DNA of 64,000 nt from Vulcanimicrobiota bacterium (GTDB lineage Bacteria; Vulcanimicrobiota; Vulcanimicrobiia; Vulcanimicrobiales; Vulcanimicrobiaceae): NCBI GenBank assembly GCA_030041225.1, contig JASHOG010000034.1, forward strand, positions 27,744 through 91,743, given 5' to 3'. Shown in pieces: positions 53,109 through 63,093 of the stretch. The notes under the pieces are model-generated. The model saw only the letters and a program-made list of their open reading frames with translations. It was not told where the DNA came from and searched no databases. Every line of letters begins with the position of its first letter. The stretch's first letter is position 1. Made by a program: the position numbers and the translations under genes.

Positions 53109-54112
53109 GAGCGAGGGTGCGCGCCCATCGTGCTCCTGCACGAGGTGACACGCGGCATAGTGGCCGTCACCGTAACGCAGCAACGGGGGCTCCTCGGATC
53201 TGCAGCGGTCGAAAGCAACCGGGCACCGGGTGTGAAACCGGCAGCCGGAGGGAGGATACACCGGCGATGGGATGTCGCCGGTAAGGACGATACGTCTGCG
53301 TCGCGCCTCGATGCGCGGCTCCGGGATCGGGATCGCGGAGAGCAGTGACTGCGTGTACGGATGGAGCGGATTCTCGTAGAGATCGTCGCGTGAGGCGAGC
53401 TCGGCGATCTTTCCGACGTACATCACCGCGACGCGACTCGAGATGTGGCGTATCACGGAGAGATCGTGGGCAATGAAGAGATAGGTGAGACCGAGCTGCG
53501 CCTGGAGATCCTCGAGGAGGTTGATCACCTGCGCCTGGATCGAGACGTCGAGCGCCGAGACCGGCTCGTCAAGCACGATGAATCGTGGATTGACTGCCAG
53601 CGCCCGCGCGATGCCGATGCGCTGGCGCTGCCCCCCGGAGAACTCGTGCGGGTAACGGTTGACATGATAGGAGCGCAGACCCACCATTCGCACGAGCTCG
53701 CTGACGCGCTCGAGTGCGGCCGGCCCAGTCGCGATGTGGTGAATCTTCAGCGGCTCACCGATGATCTCACCGACGGTCATCCGCGGGTTCAGACTCGCGA
53801 AAGGATCCTGAAAGATGATCTGCATCTCGCGGCGCAGCGGCCGGACCTCGGAGTTCGGCAACTCCGTAATATTGCGTCCCTTGTAGAACACACTACCCTT
53901 CGATGCACGTAAGAGGCGCAGGATGAGGCGTCCGACGGTGGTCTTACCGGAGCCGGACTCGCCGACCAGCCCGAGCGTCTCACCATGCTGAATCCGCAGG
54001 TCGACGCCGTCGACGGCGTGCACGTCGGCGATGTGGCGAGAGAAGAGCCCCGCACGAACGGGAAAGTACTTATAGAGCCCCTTGACCTCGACGAGCGGAG
54101 CACCGTTGTCGC

Positions 54113-54116
<4 letters not shown>
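53103..54116 (-). CDS. oligopeptide/dipeptide ABC transporter ATPase (DppF/OppF type)
   Basis: 337 residues. Walker [16 protein letters not shown], signature [15 protein letters not shown], Walker [14 protein letters not shown] and the C-terminal oligopeptide-ATPase extension with [15 protein letters not shown] (four-Cys cluster). It would drive peptide or other oligomer uptake, but no permease or binding protein is in this window. It starts with an ATG overlapping the dppD TGA by 4 nt. Confidence 0.92.
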
Positions 54117-55129
<1,013 letters not shown>

Positions 55130-55132
55130 CGG

Positions 55133-55528
55133 CTATATCCCCGTGATCGTCAGGATGAAGGCGCTAATCACGAAGCCGACGGCGATCATACCGGTGAGGC
55201 GCTTCAGCTGCTCCTCGGCCCCAAGGCGCCCACGGTAGGCCGACTCGACGCGACCGCCGATCGTTCCGGAGAGCCCCTCCTGCTTCGTCGTTTGCACGGC
55301 GAGCAGTACGATCAACAGAATGCAGCAGAGGACGAAGATGCCCGCGATGCCGTGCGTGAACCACGATGCGTGAAGCTGCCACCACGTCTGAGTCATCTGC
55401 ACCGCCTGCGGGGCGGGCGTTTGAAGTCCCGGTAGGAGCGTGTGAATCGGGGCCGGCACTCCCGCGTGTGCCGCAGGAAGCGGCGCCGCTGCCGGCACCG
55501 CCGCAGCGAGTGTCACCTCAGAGATCAA
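55133..55528 (-). CDS. secG: SecG preprotein translocase subunit, with long N-terminal extension
   Basis: TTG 55528 with AAGGAT upstream gives 131 residues. The C-terminal 80 have two helices and the SecG motif [14 protein letters not shown], common among SecG proteins. The first 45 residues are Ala/Pro-rich, longer than usual. It follows the dxs stop by 4 nt. Confidence 0.85.
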   Translation of the reverse strand: MISEVTLAAAVPAAAPLPAAHAGVPAPIHTLLPGLQTPAPQAVQMTQTWWQLHASWFTHGIAGIFVLCCILLIVLLAVQTTKQEGLSGTIGGRVESAYRGRLGAEEQLKRLTGMIAVGFVISAFILTITGI

Positions 55529-55532
55529 CTGT

Positions 55533-57461
55533 TTATCCTTCTAACGAAGCTGCGGGTGTCGCGGTTTTTCTCTCGCGCATTGCCGACGCAATCCGTTCAG
55601 CGAGCAACTCGGCGGAGAGGCCGAACTTCGCACGCTGCTTCGGTTGCGCGTCGTGTTGAACGAGGACGTCCGGCGTTCCGACGCGATCGATACGAACCGT
55701 AATCCCGTGATCCGAAGCCCACTCTACGACCGCGGAGCCGAATCCGCCTGCGAGCGAGTGCTCCTCCAACGTCACGAAGCTTGCGTGGGTGCCTGCAAGC
55801 TCTTCGAGAAGCCCTTCATCGAGCGGCCGCACGAAACGAGCGTTCACGATCGTGGGCAGGCGCCCGTCGTGGCTGCGCAACGTCGAGAGAAGCTCGTACG
55901 CGTCGAGCGCGACCTCACACGTATTGCCGAGCGCAATAACGGCAACGCCTTCACCGCGGCGGAGCACCTGCGCTTTCCCGTGTTCCACAGGAGCGATCTC
56001 GTCAACGTGACGCCCGCTCGTGGAACCTTTAGGATAGCGCATCGCGGCAGGGCGATCGAGCGAGAGCGCATGCTCCAGCATCGGCAGTAGCTCCTCTTCG
56101 CATCGCGGCGCCATGACCGTCATGCCGGGCAACGTGCGCAGGTACGCAATGTCGTAGAGCCCCATGTGCGTGGGGCCATCGTCGCCGGCGTACCCGGCGC
56201 GATCCATACAGAAGACGACGGGGAGCTCCTGCACGCAGACGTCATGCACGATTTGATCGTAGGCGCGCTGCAGGAACGTCGAGTAGATCGCGCAGACGGG
56301 TTTGAGTCCGACTGCGGCGGCGCCTGCTGCGAAGCAGACCGCATGAGCCTCCGCGATCCCCACGTCGAAGAAGCGCTCCGGAAACTTCTTCCCGAACTTC
56401 GCAAGCTTCGTTCCATCGGGCATCGCGGCTGTAATGCCGATCACGCGAGAGTCCCTCGCGGCCACAACGTTCATCGCTTCGGCAAACGTGTCGGAGAACG
56501 TCGGCCGTGCGTTCGGCTTCACTTCCAGCTTGCCGTTCTCGACGTCGAAGGCACCGCATCCGTGAAACGTGCGCGAGTCTTGCTCGGCGGGCTGGTATCC
56601 TTTACCCTTTAGCGTGCGAACGTGCAACAGCACCGGGCCTTCAATATCCTTCGCCGCCTCGAGAGCCTCGACGAGCACGTCGATGTTGTGACCGTCAACC
56701 GGCCCCATATAGCGGAAGCCGAGCTCTTCAAAAATTACCGTCGTTTTCTCGACGGGAGAGACAAAGTGCATAGCCCCCATCTCGGCGGCTTGCAGCGCCT
56801 TACCGGCGACGCGGCCGAGACCAAACGGCACGCGATGGAGCACGTCTTTCGCCTTCTCGCGCGCGGCGTTTGCGAATCGCTTGCTGCGCAGGATCGAGAG
56901 ATACGAAGCAATCGAGCCGACGTTGGGCGCGATCGACATCTCGTTGTCGTTCAGGACGACGATGAAGTTCGAGTCAAGCTGTCCCGCGTTGTTGATCGCT
57001 TCGTACGCAAGGCCGCCGGTCAGTGCTCCATCCCCGAGTACCGCGACGATCGTTTCGTCACGCCCGGCAAGGTCGCGCGCGATCGCCATACCGAGTGCCG
57101 AAGAGACGCTCGTCGAAGCATGCCCTGCACCGAAGACGTCGTACGGCGACTCGCTGCGCATCGAGAAGCCGGAGATACCCCCGCCCTGACGCAGCGTGTG
57201 GAAACGGTCGCGGCGTCCCGTGAGAATCTTGTGCACGTACGATTGGTGACTCACATCCCAGACAATCTTGTCGGGCGGAATATCAAGGACACGATGGAGG
57301 GCAAGCGTCAGCTCGACCACGCCGAGGTTCGGCGCTAAGTGACCGCCGTTGCGCGAACACGTGACGACGAGCATGTCGCGGATCTCGCGCGCGAGGACGT
57401 CAAGCTCGGCGCGAGGGAGTGCCTTTACGTCGGCAGGCGACTCGACTCTCTCGATGACCAT
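55533..57461 (-). CDS. dxs: 1-deoxy-D-xylulose-5-phosphate synthase
   Basis: ATG 57461 gives 642 residues; two further in-frame starts lie upstream (57521 and 57743). The motifs HLAPNLGVVELTLALH, GDGALTGGLAYEAINNAG (thiamine diphosphate site), GPVDGHN, DRAGYAGDDGPTHMG and the C-terminal transketolase domain are present. The reaction is pyruvate + glyceraldehyde 3-phosphate to DXP, the first step of the MEP pathway. Isoprenoid supply fits the nearby hopanoid genes. Confidence 0.96.
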   Translation of the reverse strand: MVIERVESPADVKALPRAELDVLAREIRDMLVVTCSRNGGHLAPNLGVVELTLALHRVLDIPPDKIVWDVSHQSYVHKILTGRRDRFHTLRQGGGISGFSMRSESPYDVFGAGHASTSVSSALGMAIARDLAGRDETIVAVLGDGALTGGLAYEAINNAGQLDSNFIVVLNDNEMSIAPNVGSIASYLSILRSKRFANAAREKAKDVLHRVPFGLGRVAGKALQAAEMGAMHFVSPVEKTTVIFEELGFRYMGPVDGHNIDVLVEALEAAKDIEGPVLLHVRTLKGKGYQPAEQDSRTFHGCGAFDVENGKLEVKPNARPTFSDTFAEAMNVVAARDSRVIGITAAMPDGTKLAKFGKKFPERFFDVGIAEAHAVCFAAGAAAVGLKPVCAIYSTFLQRAYDQIVHDVCVQELPVVFCMDRAGYAGDDGPTHMGLYDIAYLRTLPGMTVMAPRCEEELLPMLEHALSLDRPAAMRYPKGSTSGRHVDEIAPVEHGKAQVLRRGEGVAVIALGNTCEVALDAYELLSTLRSHDGRLPTIVNARFVRPLDEGLLEELAGTHASFVTLEEHSLAGGFGSAVVEWASDHGITVRIDRVGTPDVLVQHDAQPKQRAKFGLSAELLAERIASAMRERKTATPAASLEG

Positions 57462-57549
57462 CGCGGCTGCTTCACAATGTCCCCGCTTCGCCCCTTCGCG
57501 GGCACTCTCCTGAGAGGACATACCGCCGCTTTCTCGGGAAGGTGGGGCC

Positions 57550-58203
57550 GTGAAGCCCGATCTCAGCGCCCCGGTCGTCCTTCCGATAAAGAACCGGCGA
57601 ATTTGGCGTGACCTCGCTCGCATACTTTCCACAATTTTCAATCCGTTCCTCACCGCGCTAGCGCTCTTCGTGATGCTTGCGCACGCGGTAAGCCATGGGA
57701 CGCTCGCTTTCTGGCGCCTGCTCTTCCTCTCGACCTGCTTCACGTCGATTGGGCCGATGCTCTATATCTTCCGCCTTTACGCGATCGACCGCATCTCCGA
57801 TCTCGACATGTCGGTACGCCACGAGCGAGAGGCGATCTTCAGCGCCTTCGCGGTTTTCTACTCACTTGGCACGCTCGTGCTGTACCTTGCCCATGCACCG
57901 CGCGTCATGTTCGCTGCGATGCTCGGTTACACGCTTTCGACGATCCTCGTGCAGTTCATTACTCGCTTCTGGAAGATCAGCACGCATGCGCTCGGCATTA
58001 CCGCGCCGCTCGTCGCGCTAGCCGTGCTCTACGGTCGGCAGCCGCTGCCGTTCTTTGTCTTGATTCCGATGGTCTGCTGGGCGCGCGTCTACTTACGGGC
58101 GCACACTGTGCTGCAGGTCCTCGCCGGCGCGGCTCTCGGTGCCGGCACGACCATCCTCTTCTTCCGTCTGTTTCACATCCACGCGCTCGTCCCGGGGGCT
58201 TGA
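57550..58203 (+). CDS. PAP2-like membrane phosphatase
   Basis: GTG 57550 gives 217 residues with about five to six helices. The C-terminal half has WKISTHALGITAP and WARVYLRAHTVLQVLAGAALG, similar to the histidine and arginine motifs of PAP2 phosphatases. N-terminal MKPDLSAPVV lacks a signal. The classical KxxxxxxRP motif is not clear, so the enzyme may be diverged. The 3' end overlaps the convergent diiron-type gene by 111 nt. Confidence 0.7.
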   Translation: MKPDLSAPVVLPIKNRRIWRDLARILSTIFNPFLTALALFVMLAHAVSHGTLAFWRLLFLSTCFTSIGPMLYIFRLYAIDRISDLDMSVRHEREAIFSAFAVFYSLGTLVLYLAHAPRVMFAAMLGYTLSTILVQFITRFWKISTHALGITAPLVALAVLYGRQPLPFFVLIPMVCWARVYLRAHTVLQVLAGAALGAGTTILFFRLFHIHALVPGA

Positions 58204-59034
58204 GCGCTCGAGGAGCCGCGCGAATGCAAGCGCGACGCGTCCGATGCGCGGCATCAGCTTGGGACGCAGCAGACGCGAATCGAAAGCCGCCATCAGCCGA
58301 TCGTTCTCCGTCAAGCAGGCTCCGAGCACACGCGTCACGGTGAGCCCTTCGAAGACGTCGCCGCCGGGAAGGCTGGGCGCCGACCCGGATGCAGCCAGAC
58401 GACCGTTGTTGACGACGTTGCGCACGCCGTGGTAGTAACCACGTGCGGCCGAGAGGAAGTGCGCCGGTTTTGCAAGGAGCGGCCGCTGCGCGTGTTCGTA
58501 GGCAAGCCAGTTGACGAAGAATGTGATGTGCCGTGCCTCTTCGGAAAGAACGCGTGAGAAAATGCTGAAGAGCGAGTCGGGGAGAAAGCCGGCGTCGCGC
58601 GCGAGCTTGAAGACGCCGAATCCGATGAACGAGTCGATACACTCACCGCAACCGAAATCGATGAAGGCTTGCTCTGTCGGCAATACGTCGGGTTCGTGGC
58701 TCTTCGCGGGAAGATCGTAGCGAGCAACCATCTCGCCGATCAGCCTACCGTGCCGATCCTCCTCGTAGCCTTGCACCTCGAGGGCCTCGCGAATGAGTGG
58801 ATCTTTTTGCCGCCTTCCGAAGTCGGTGACCATCACGCCCGCATTGCGCTCAACTTGCCAGAGCGTGTCCCATATCGGCAACGCACGCAGAAGCTCCAAA
58901 TCCTTCTCTCCCAGGACAGGCCAGTCGAGCGATTCCGGCTCATAGCGCGCGTGCGTCTGGATGAAAATGCGGCAGAACAGCTCCTTATGCTCGGGCGTTC
59001 CGGGTCGCATCTCGTGCTCTTTACCCCTCTGCAT
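58093..59034 (-). CDS. ferritin-like diiron protein near hopanoid genes
   Basis: 313 residues from ATG 59034; ATG 59010 (MRPGTPEH) is an alternative. VERNAGVMVTDFGRRQK, YEEDRHGRLIGEMV and EEARHITFFVNW have the ExxxH/EExxH pattern of a four-helix diiron oxygenase-type protein. The last 35 residues are charged and are antisense to the PAP2-like gene. It overlaps the HpnI-type gene by 14 nt, so it is probably part of the hopanoid operon. An iron-dependent oxidation of a lipid is a reasonable guess but not shown. Confidence 0.75.
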   Translation of the reverse strand: MQRGKEHEMRPGTPEHKELFCRIFIQTHARYEPESLDWPVLGEKDLELLRALPIWDTLWQVERNAGVMVTDFGRRQKDPLIREALEVQGYEEDRHGRLIGEMVARYDLPAKSHEPDVLPTEQAFIDFGCGECIDSFIGFGVFKLARDAGFLPDSLFSIFSRVLSEEARHITFFVNWLAYEHAQRPLLAKPAHFLSAARGYYHGVRNVVNNGRLAASGSAPSLPGGDVFEGLTVTRVLGACLTENDRLMAAFDSRLLRPKLMPRIGRVALAFARLLERSSPRDERVDVKQTEEEDGRAGTESRAGEDLQHSVRP

Positions 59035-60166
59035 GACCCCCGGAACCTCTCGCTTGCTCGGCTAGGTTGCGTGTGCGCCAGCGTGAGATTCCGCCGAAAA
59101 GGCCGAGGGCCCAGACCACCAGGCTCAGCACCTCGCGCACCGGGAGGAGCCATGGTTCAGGGCGCCCCGGAATGCTCAGCCTGCGATGCGCTGCGAGGTG
59201 CAGCGCGAGGCGGAGCACGAGCGCGAGGAGGAAAAGTCCGACGCCGGTTGCGGCGTTCGGCCAGAGCAAGAGCGTGAGCAGCGCGAACGGCAGCGGCATG
59301 GTGACGACGCTGCCGGCGTAGCCGAGTGGGCGTACCGCTCGTATCGTGCGTGCCCAGCGTAGCTCCCGAGCGAGAAGTTCCCCGAGGCTCGCCTCAGAGA
59401 TGAGCGTCAGTGGAATCGTCGCCGCGAGCGCTATGCGGTAGCCGCGCGCACTGACGAGCGCGCCGAGCGCGTAGTCGTCGGCAAGCGTCGCACCGATGCT
59501 TTCAATGCCGCCGATCTCGTCGAGCACGCCGCGCCGTACCGCCATCGTCGCGCCGAGGCAGTAGCGCAAGGGCTGCAGTGCCGTAGCAACGAGCACGGAC
59601 GGCGTAAACTCGTCGTTGACGTGGAGGGCACCGAGTCGTGCGGCAAACGTTTCGGTCGAAGCCGCGCCATAGAGCGTCGTCACCGCACCGACGCGTGCAC
59701 TGGTGAACGCGGCGGCGATCGCGTCGAGATAGCCCGCGGGGGCGCGGACGTCGCTGTCGGCAATGACGATGATCTCACCGGTTACAAGCGGCATCGCTGC
59801 TGCGAGGTTTTCGATCTTCGGGTTTGACAGCGCGGCATTGCCGCCGCTCGCAATCACGATCTCTCTTTGCGGCCTTGCGGCACGCACGCGTTCAGCGACT
59901 GCGAGCGCCGGATCGTCCGAGTCACGCACCGCAAAGATCACTTGATAGCACGGATACTTCTGGTCGCAGAAGCTCGCGAGGTTCTCTTGGAGCTGCTCTT
60001 CAGGCCCGAAGAGCGGCTTGAGGATCGTGATCGCGGGTTTCGTCTCGCTGCCGGCGCTCGGGAAACGCAGCGTCGCGACGCGGAAGAGCGCGAAACTCGT
60101 GTAGCAGATGCTCGCTGCCGTGAGCGCGAGAAAGAGCTGCGCGACTACGAGCGGTGCGTGAATCAC
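59021..60166 (-). CDS. hpnI: hopanoid biosynthesis glycosyltransferase HpnI
   Basis: 381 residues: an N-terminal helix, a GT2 domain (ITILKPLFG, VIADSDVRAP with the DxD, ALVSARGYRIAL) and three C-terminal helices. It matches the HpnI type that adds a GlcNAc to bacteriohopanetetrol. It sits with hpnK, hpnG and hpnA, as expected. ATG 60166 overlaps hpnK by 4 nt. Confidence 0.85.
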   Translation of the reverse strand: MIHAPLVVAQLFLALTAASICYTSFALFRVATLRFPSAGSETKPAITILKPLFGPEEQLQENLASFCDQKYPCYQVIFAVRDSDDPALAVAERVRAARPQREIVIASGGNAALSNPKIENLAAAMPLVTGEIIVIADSDVRAPAGYLDAIAAAFTSARVGAVTTLYGAASTETFAARLGALHVNDEFTPSVLVATALQPLRYCLGATMAVRRGVLDEIGGIESIGATLADDYALGALVSARGYRIALAATIPLTLISEASLGELLARELRWARTIRAVRPLGYAGSVVTMPLPFALLTLLLWPNAATGVGLFLLALVLRLALHLAAHRRLSIPGRPEPWLLPVREVLSLVVWALGLFGGISRWRTRNLAEQARGSGGHAEG

Positions 60167-60972
60167 GCGGGCTCATCTCCGTATCGGGTCAGCTCAATGC
60201 CTTTCGAGGTCACTGCTTCACGTACGGTCGGACTGATGAGAACCTCGAGCTCCTCGACACGAGCGTACGCTGCATCCTCAGCCGCCGGATGCAGGTAGAG
60301 CTCGCTGAGCCCGTCGGGAAGGCGATCGAGGATCGCGAGAACCTCTTCTTCATTCATGCGACCGGTGGCGTTCAGGCCGAAGACGGCATCGTTCGTGCGA
60401 ATGTTCGCGGCTCGAAGGCGTGCGCGCATCAGAGCCGCCCAAGGACCGATTACGACCGCGTTCCCGAGCGACGCCCACGAGGGTTGCAACGGCTCGAACG
60501 GAACGCGCATCGCCGTGAGGCCATACTCGCGGCCGATGTCGAGAATCATCGCCAACAGTGTGGGATGCACGTGCATGTGATTGTGCGCGTCGACGTGATC
60601 GAGGCGTAAGCCGGTTGCGGCGAAGGCTTGGAACTGCGCTTGAATTTCGGAGCGCAGCTGCGCGCGAACGCGTGGAAGCGCAAAGTAACGAACGCCGGCG
60701 CGAACGAGGCGCCGGTCAAAACGCCCGTTACGATCGACGAGATCGGGAACGCGATCCGTTGGTAGCATCGCTCGTCCATTGGTCAGCGCGACGTGCAGGC
60801 CGACGCCGAGCGAAGGCAATTTTCGAGCGCGCTCGATCGCGTCGGCCGCATACGGCTCGGCGACCATGAGGCTCGCCGCAGTGAGCATGCCCTCGCGGTG
60901 CGCGTGATCGACAGCGGCGTTTACCTCGCTCGAGACGCCGAAGTCGTCGGCCGTGACGATGAGGCGCTTCAT
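60163..60972 (-). CDS. hpnK: hopanoid biosynthesis associated deacetylase HpnK (YdjC family)
   Basis: ATG 60972 gives 269 residues starting KRLIVTADDFG (metal Asp-Asp of the YdjC fold). GLHVALTNGR and DHVDAHNHMHVHPTL supply the metal-binding histidines. Known HpnK deacetylates the GlcNAc-hopanoid. It overlaps hpnG upstream by 4 nt. Confidence 0.9.
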   Translation of the reverse strand: MKRLIVTADDFGVSSEVNAAVDHAHREGMLTAASLMVAEPYAADAIERARKLPSLGVGLHVALTNGRAMLPTDRVPDLVDRNGRFDRRLVRAGVRYFALPRVRAQLRSEIQAQFQAFAATGLRLDHVDAHNHMHVHPTLLAMILDIGREYGLTAMRVPFEPLQPSWASLGNAVVIGPWAALMRARLRAANIRTNDAVFGLNATGRMNEEEVLAILDRLPDGLSELYLHPAAEDAAYARVEELEVLISPTVREAVTSKGIELTRYGDEPA

Positions 60973-61610
60973 ACGACGAGTTGCGCGGCGATCTCCGCCG
61001 CGATCCGCGCGCAATGCGGCGCCTGACGCGCGAGCCAGAGCGCTTGCGGCCAGAGACGCACGTCGAGCAGCGCCCGCGCCGGCTGAAGCCACTTTTCCGA
61101 GAGCTCGCGCAAGGGCGTGTCAAGGATCACGCGCACGACACCGATGCGCGGCGCCACGATGAGGCCACTCTCCATGTCGGCGGCAGCGTAACCGCGCTTC
61201 CCCCACTGCGCGCGGTCCGCACCATGCACGAGCGTTGCGCTGGTCAAGATGGGAGCGACGACCGGCTCGCGCCCGAGTTTACGCGCCGCGACCGTGAGCT
61301 GTAAGACGAGCGCGCGATCGCAGGGAGCTTCCTCGCCGCTTGGACGCCGGATGCGATCGGCGATCACGACGGTTCCGGTGGGGAGATCTGCGCGTAGTCC
61401 GCCGGCGAGTCCGCACGAGAGCGTGGTGGTGCCGAGTGAGGTCGGGCTACAACGCGAGAACGCAACGCCGCACTCGATGATGCGCGCACGCGGCGCCGCA
61501 CGGCGTAGCGCGTCTGCTTCGAGCCGCGTCGCCGCGACGATCGTTAGGGAGGCTCCCTGCTCAGACGTAGCCGTGTGCGCGGTACCATTCGATCGCGCGC
61601 TCCATCGCAT
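60969..61610 (-). CDS. hpnG: hopanoid-associated nucleoside phosphorylase HpnG
   Basis: The C-terminal phosphorylase pattern is present: CGLAGGLRADLPTGTVVIAD, GYAAADMESGLI and AAEIAAQLV. HpnG releases adenine from adenosylhopane. The start is uncertain. ATG 61610 gives a 213-residue protein that overlaps hpnA by 50 nt, but the conserved part seems to begin near LTIVAATRLEADAL, about 21-24 residues later, where no ATG, GTG or TTG exists. A non-standard start there is possible. Confidence 0.8.
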   Translation of the reverse strand: MRWSARSNGTAHTATSEQGASLTIVAATRLEADALRRAAPRARIIECGVAFSRCSPTSLGTTTLSCGLAGGLRADLPTGTVVIADRIRRPSGEEAPCDRALVLQLTVAARKLGREPVVAPILTSATLVHGADRAQWGKRGYAAADMESGLIVAPRIGVVRVILDTPLRELSEKWLQPARALLDVRLWPQALWLARQAPHCARIAAEIAAQLVV

Positions 61611-62511
61611 CGCGCACCGGCGAAGGCGCGCCGAGGCCAAGCTCTTCCCGGGCGGCGGCACCGTCGGTAAACATCCGCTCGCGCGACATGCGCACGCCTT
61701 CGAGCGGCACGAACGGATCCGCCTCCTTGCTCACGTAACGGCAGCGCAGCTCGTCGCACCAGCCGGCGGCGAGCATCACGGCGTAGGGAACCCGCATTCG
61801 TGGATTCGAGCGACCGGTAATCTCGGCGAGCATCGCCCAAATCTGCTCGAAGGTGAGATTCTCGCCGCCGATGATGTAGCGCTCTCGGTCGCGACCGTGC
61901 TCGAGCGCGGCGACATGAGCACGCGCGACATCCTCGACGGCTACCACGTTCATGCCGCCCCGCGGCGGCGCGATCCGGATCTTCCCGCGCGCGAAATCGA
62001 GAAGCAGTCTCCCGGTGGGGGTCGGCTTTGCATCGTTTGGTCCAACGGGTGCGCTCGGTAAGACGAGCACCGCAGGCACGCGCGCCGCCAACGCCGCGCG
62101 CTCTTGATCGACTTTCGAACGATGGTAGGCCGACGCGTTTCGCTCGTGCGCGTGCAGCACACCGGTGCTGGAGGTTACGACAGCGCGCTCGATACCGGCG
62201 ACGCGCGCCGCTTCGAGGAGGCCGGTCGTGCCGAGGACGTTCACCCGGCGCATCAGCGGGCGCGCATGCGGAGCGAACGAGTACAGCGCGGCACAGTGTA
62301 CGATGTAGCGGCACCCCTCCATGGCGCGCGCGAGCAATCCAGGCTCTAGAAGGTCGCCCGCTACGTAATCGATACCGTCGTCGATCCGTCGAGTTCGCTC
62401 GGGGTGCCCAGGGCGAACCAGCGCCCTAACGTCGTAGCCGGCGACATGCAGCTCGCGCAGAACGTGGCTTCCGACGAAGCCCGTCGCGCCGGTGAGAAAG
62501 ACCGTTGGCAC
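61561..62511 (-). CDS. hpnA: hopanoid-associated sugar epimerase/reductase HpnA
   Basis: 316 residues from GTG 62511. SDR-extended fold: VFLTGATGFVGSHVLREL, catalytic YHRSK (Tyr-xxx-Lys), VTSSTGVL and GENLTFEQIWAMLAEITGR. It is first in the hpnA-hpnG-hpnK-hpnI run. Confidence 0.88.
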   Translation of the reverse strand: MPTVFLTGATGFVGSHVLRELHVAGYDVRALVRPGHPERTRRIDDGIDYVAGDLLEPGLLARAMEGCRYIVHCAALYSFAPHARPLMRRVNVLGTTGLLEAARVAGIERAVVTSSTGVLHAHERNASAYHRSKVDQERAALAARVPAVLVLPSAPVGPNDAKPTPTGRLLLDFARGKIRIAPPRGGMNVVAVEDVARAHVAALEHGRDRERYIIGGENLTFEQIWAMLAEITGRSNPRMRVPYAVMLAAGWCDELRCRYVSKEADPFVPLEGVRMSRERMFTDGAAAREELGLGAPSPVRDAMERAIEWYRAHGYV

Positions 62512-62564
62512 CTCCCGCCGCTACGAAAGGGCGCCGACGGCCTCCTGCGCTTGGACGTCCTAGC

Positions 62565-62735
62565 TTAGCAGCGGCCGTCGCACTTGGGCTCGGTGCCCCA
62601 TTGGGCGGGGAAAGTGCGGACGTGCGTGGGGGCTAGCCATGGGCCGGTGGAGTGCGGAGGGGTTCCGCCGCTTCCGCCATCCGTGTGGATGCCGAGACCG
62701 AAGGCGAGGGCGAGGATCTGAAGCAGTGCGATCAT
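62565..62735 (-). CDS. small hydrophobic-leader peptide, copy 1 (56 aa)
   Basis: ATG 62735 to TAA 62565. The start MIALLQILALAFGLGI is a short hydrophobic segment, followed by HTDGGSGGTPP, a Trp/Pro-containing stretch and the end KCDGRC with two cysteines. A GGAGAG ribosome binding site lies upstream. A copy with about five differences follows at 62771-62941. Function unknown. Confidence 0.75.
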   Translation of the reverse strand: MIALLQILALAFGLGIHTDGGSGGTPPHSTGPWLAPTHVRTFPAQWGTEPKCDGRC

Positions 62736-62770
62736 TGTATTTCTCTCCTTGAATGTCGAGTCTGGCGTTG

Positions 62771-62941
62771 TTAGCAGCGGCCGTCGCACTTGGGTTCGCT
62801 GCCCCACTGGGCGGGGAAAGTGCGGACGTGCGTGGGGGCGAGCCATGGGCCGGTGGAGTGCGGAGGGCTTCCGTGGCCTCCGCCGTCCGTGTGGATGCCG
62901 AGTCCGAAGGCGAGGGCGAGGATCTGAAGCAGTGCGATCAT
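62771..62941 (-). CDS. small hydrophobic-leader peptide, copy 2 (56 aa)
   Basis: ATG 62941 to TAA 62771, same length and nearly the same sequence as copy 1 (HTDGGGHGSPP and WGSEPKCDGRC are the differing segments). The same start MIALLQILALAFGLGI and the same end CDGRC. AGGAG lies upstream (- strand). The two are separated by 35 nt, so this is a tandem gene duplication. Confidence 0.75.
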   Translation of the reverse strand: MIALLQILALAFGLGIHTDGGGHGSPPHSTGPWLAPTHVRTFPAQWGSEPKCDGRC

Positions 62942-63093
62942 CGGTTGAATCTCCTTTTCTGCCTCAATCTTAGAGCTGTGCGAGGGCCGAGGCGCCCGGA
63001 GAAACCCTGATCTTTGCCGGCCGACAGTACGGAGAGTTCACGCGCCTGGAGTAGAGCAGTACGGAGGGTTCCGCAGAAAGGGATATCGGCACG
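62942..63093. promoter_or_regulatory. divergent promoter region with direct repeats
   Basis: CAGTACGGAGAGTTC (63025-63039) and CAGTACGGAGGGTTC (63057-63071) lie 32 bp apart, just upstream of the ATPase gene. The spacing is three helical turns, so they may be operator sites. AAAGGGA (about 63077-63083) is the ribosome binding site of the ATPase gene. Confidence 0.45.

Noticed and set aside
61544..62314. 256-codon - strand frame inside hpnA
   Set aside because: Shifted frame of hpnA, Arg-rich, no motif.
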